A stretch of DNA of 64,000 nt from Comamonas testosteroni ATCC 11996 (GTDB lineage Bacteria; Pseudomonadota; Gammaproteobacteria; Burkholderiales; Burkholderiaceae_C). The notes beneath the pieces were generated by a model that worked only from the letters and a program-made list of their open reading frames with translations, searched no databases and was not told where the DNA came from. Below are positions 62,433-64,000 of the stretch, piece after piece. The first letter of the stretch is position 1; every line of letters starts with the position of its first letter. Made by a program: the position numbers and the translations under genes. Where the stretch lies: the NCBI RefSeq assembly GCF_000241525.1, contig NZ_AHIL01000002.1, positions 124,001-188,000 on the forward strand. The letters are read 5' to 3'.

Positions 62433-63947
62433 TCAGCTACGCATATCGCCCTTGTCCATGAAGCGCTGATGCCAGGACAGCGCCTCGGTCAGGATGTGCG
62501 GCGTGTGCTGTGCACCCTGCTGGCGCGAGCGGTCGAAGTAATCCTGCAGCTGGGCGCGATAGTCCGGATGGGCACACTTGTCGATGATGACTTGCGCACG
62601 CTGCTTGGGCGACAGGCCACGCAGATCGGCCAGCCCCTGCTCGGTGACGATGATCTGAGTGTCATGCTCGGTGTGGTCCACATGCGAGCACATGGGCACG
62701 ATGCAGCTGATCTTGCCGTCCTTGGCCACCGAAGGCGTGACAAAGAAGGACAGGTAGCCGTTGCGGGCAAAGTCGCCCGAGCCACCGATGCCGTTCATCA
62801 TGCCCGTGCCCATGACATGGGTGGAGTTGATGTTGCCGTAGATGTCGGCCTCGATCATCGAGTTCATGGCGATGATGCCCAGGCGGCGCACCAGTTCGGG
62901 ATGGTTGGAGATTTCCTGCGGGCGCAGGATGATGCGCTCGCGGTAGAAGTCGATGTTGTCCTCGAAATCCTTGTAGGCCGCGGCAGACAGCGAGATGGAG
63001 GTAGCCGAGGCCTTGCTCATCTTGCCAGCGCGCAGCAGATCCAGCATGCCGTCCTGCAGCACTTCGGTAAAGCCCAGCAGGTTCTCGAACGGGCCGGTCA
63101 GCAGTCCGGCCAGCACGGCATTGGCCACATTGCCCACGCCCGACTGGATGGGCAGCATTTCCTTGGGCAGGCGGCCCATCTTCATCTCGTGGGCCAGGAA
63201 GTCGATGATGTAGCCAGCTATTCTTTGAGAGTTTTCGTCCGGTGTGGCAAACACATTGTCGCGGTCACCCTTGTGGGTCTCGACCACGGCGACAACCTTG
63301 GCGGGGTCCACCTTCAGGTAGGCATCGCCAATACGGTCGTCGGCATGCGTCATGTTGATGGGCATACGGCGCGGCGGGATGGCCGTGCCGTAGTAGATGT
63401 CATGCATGCCCTCCATCCGGGCCGGCGGCTTGGTGTTGACCTCCAGAATCACCTTGTCGGCGATCTCCAGCCAGGTCTTGTTGTTGCCCACGGCCGTCGA
63501 CGGGATCAGCAGGCCGTCGGCAGTCACGCCCAGCACCTCGATCACGGCGATGTTCATATGGCCCAGAAAGCCGAACCAGGCATGCTGCGCCACATGGGAC
63601 AGGTGCATGTCGATGAAGTCGATCTCACCCGAGTTCACGGCCTTGCGCGCGATGGGATCGGTGTTGAAGGGCAGGCGCTGACCCAGGGCATGGGCTTCGG
63701 CCATCACGCCGTCGCACTCGGCGGCGGTGGACGCGCCGGTCCAGACATTGATCTTGTAGGGCTTGCCCTGGGCATGCTCGGCCTTGGCGCGGGCCGCAAT
63801 GGCCTGGGGCAATGCCTTGGGGTAGCCGGCTCCGGTAAAGCCGCTCATGCCGACATTGACACCGTGGGGAATCAGGGCGGCGGCCTCTTCGGCCGTCATG
63901 ACGCGCGAGAGGAATTCTGGGTAACGTACGCGATCTGCGATGGACAT
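62433..63947 (-). CDS. Acetyl-CoA hydrolase/transferase (succinyl-CoA:acetate CoA-transferase family)
   Basis: About 504 residues. Members transfer CoA between acetate and succinyl-CoA or hydrolyse acetyl-CoA. It starts MSIADRVRYPEFLSRVMTAEEAAALIPHGVNVGMSGFTGAGYPKALP, and IQSGVGNVANAVLAGL, with NSTHVMGTGMMNGIGGSGDFARNGYLSFFVTPS near residue 400, match the SCACT/Cat1 family. The ATG at 63947 has GGAG 6 bases upstream; a TTG at 63959 is in frame. An intrinsic-terminator-like hairpin sits directly upstream on the same strand (see finding). Confidence 0.9.
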   Translation of the reverse strand: MSIADRVRYPEFLSRVMTAEEAAALIPHGVNVGMSGFTGAGYPKALPQAIAARAKAEHAQGKPYKINVWTGASTAAECDGVMAEAHALGQRLPFNTDPIARKAVNSGEIDFIDMHLSHVAQHAWFGFLGHMNIAVIEVLGVTADGLLIPSTAVGNNKTWLEIADKVILEVNTKPPARMEGMHDIYYGTAIPPRRMPINMTHADDRIGDAYLKVDPAKVVAVVETHKGDRDNVFATPDENSQRIAGYIIDFLAHEMKMGRLPKEMLPIQSGVGNVANAVLAGLLTGPFENLLGFTEVLQDGMLDLLRAGKMSKASATSISLSAAAYKDFEDNIDFYRERIILRPQEISNHPELVRRLGIIAMNSMIEADIYGNINSTHVMGTGMMNGIGGSGDFARNGYLSFFVTPSVAKDGKISCIVPMCSHVDHTEHDTQIIVTEQGLADLRGLSPKQRAQVIIDKCAHPDYRAQLQDYFDRSRQQGAQHTPHILTEALSWHQRFMDKGDMRS

Positions 63948-63961
63948 TGCATGCTCCAACT

Positions 63962-63986
63962 AAAAAAAACCGCCCGGGTAGGGCGG
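63962..63986 (-). terminator. Terminator-like hairpin abutting the CoA-transferase ribosome binding site
   Basis: On the minus strand CCGCCC pairs with GGGCGG around TACCC, followed by T8. The tract ends 5 bases before GGAG and 15 bases before the ATG at 63947. It may end an upstream gene outside the window or attenuate this one. Confidence 0.7.
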
Positions 63987-64000
63987 CATATCTCCAGCGA

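Overview
The window is one contiguous piece of a GC-rich betaproteobacterial chromosome, most likely Comamonadaceae and close to Comamonas. This is inferred from the BoxR-type regulator and benzoyl-CoA genes, the split methionine synthase behind an S-adenosylhomocysteine riboswitch, the DUF2868/DUF3482 pair, and several dispersed intergenic repeat families. I saw no phage, insertion sequence, CRISPR array or rRNA. There is one tRNA (initiator fMet).

Layout. 1-4.4 kb: a minus-strand tripartite ABC exporter operon (outer-membrane factor, FtsX-like permease, ATPase, membrane-fusion lipoprotein) ending in a HAD phosphatase. It is divergent from a BaeSR-like two-component system (4.6-6.5 kb). 6.5-9.5 kb: a DUF2868 membrane protein and DUF3482 GTPase. 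9.7-18 kb: a lone trpB, a GDPD lipoprotein, an ammonium transporter, cardiolipin synthase, and dctA with a GntR regulator. 18-21 kb: metH lacking its homocysteine domain, preceded by a riboswitch whose 3' strand can pair with the ribosome binding site. 21-28.7 kb: gltS, a PACE efflux protein with a divergent LysR gene, PPK2, a SnoaL-like protein, a FAH-family protein and glutamate dehydrogenase. 28.9-32.6 kb: tRNA-fMet, radA, a small membrane protein, ilvE and a zinc-finger protein.

32.6-43.8 kb is a cell-surface polysaccharide region. Two GC-rich glycosyltransferases come first, then an AT-rich island (GT25, an O-antigen ligase-like protein and an unknown protein, about 34.8-37.8 kb). After it comes a GC-rich module of GT2, flippase-like protein, GT39, UDP-glucuronate 4-epimerase and UDP-glucose dehydrogenase, which together could build and transfer polyprenyl-phosphate-linked galacturonic acid. 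43.8-51.7 kb: a second two-component system, an AmpG-like permease, an AraC regulator with a DMT exporter, an M48 protease and an AidB-like acyl-CoA dehydrogenase.

51.7-61 kb is an aromatic-acid locus: boxR, divergent boxD and benzoate-CoA ligase, then a five-gene branched-chain-type ABC importer, with a hotdog thioesterase nearby. The boxABC genes are not in the window. The right end holds a 730-bp repeat-rich gene-free region and an acetyl-CoA hydrolase/transferase. The most interesting points are the metH riboswitch with a visible switching mechanism, a sigma-54-like promoter with a nested GntR-type palindrome before dctA, the boxD promoter between two palindromes, the predicted galacturonic acid module, and repeat elements that reach into coding junctions.
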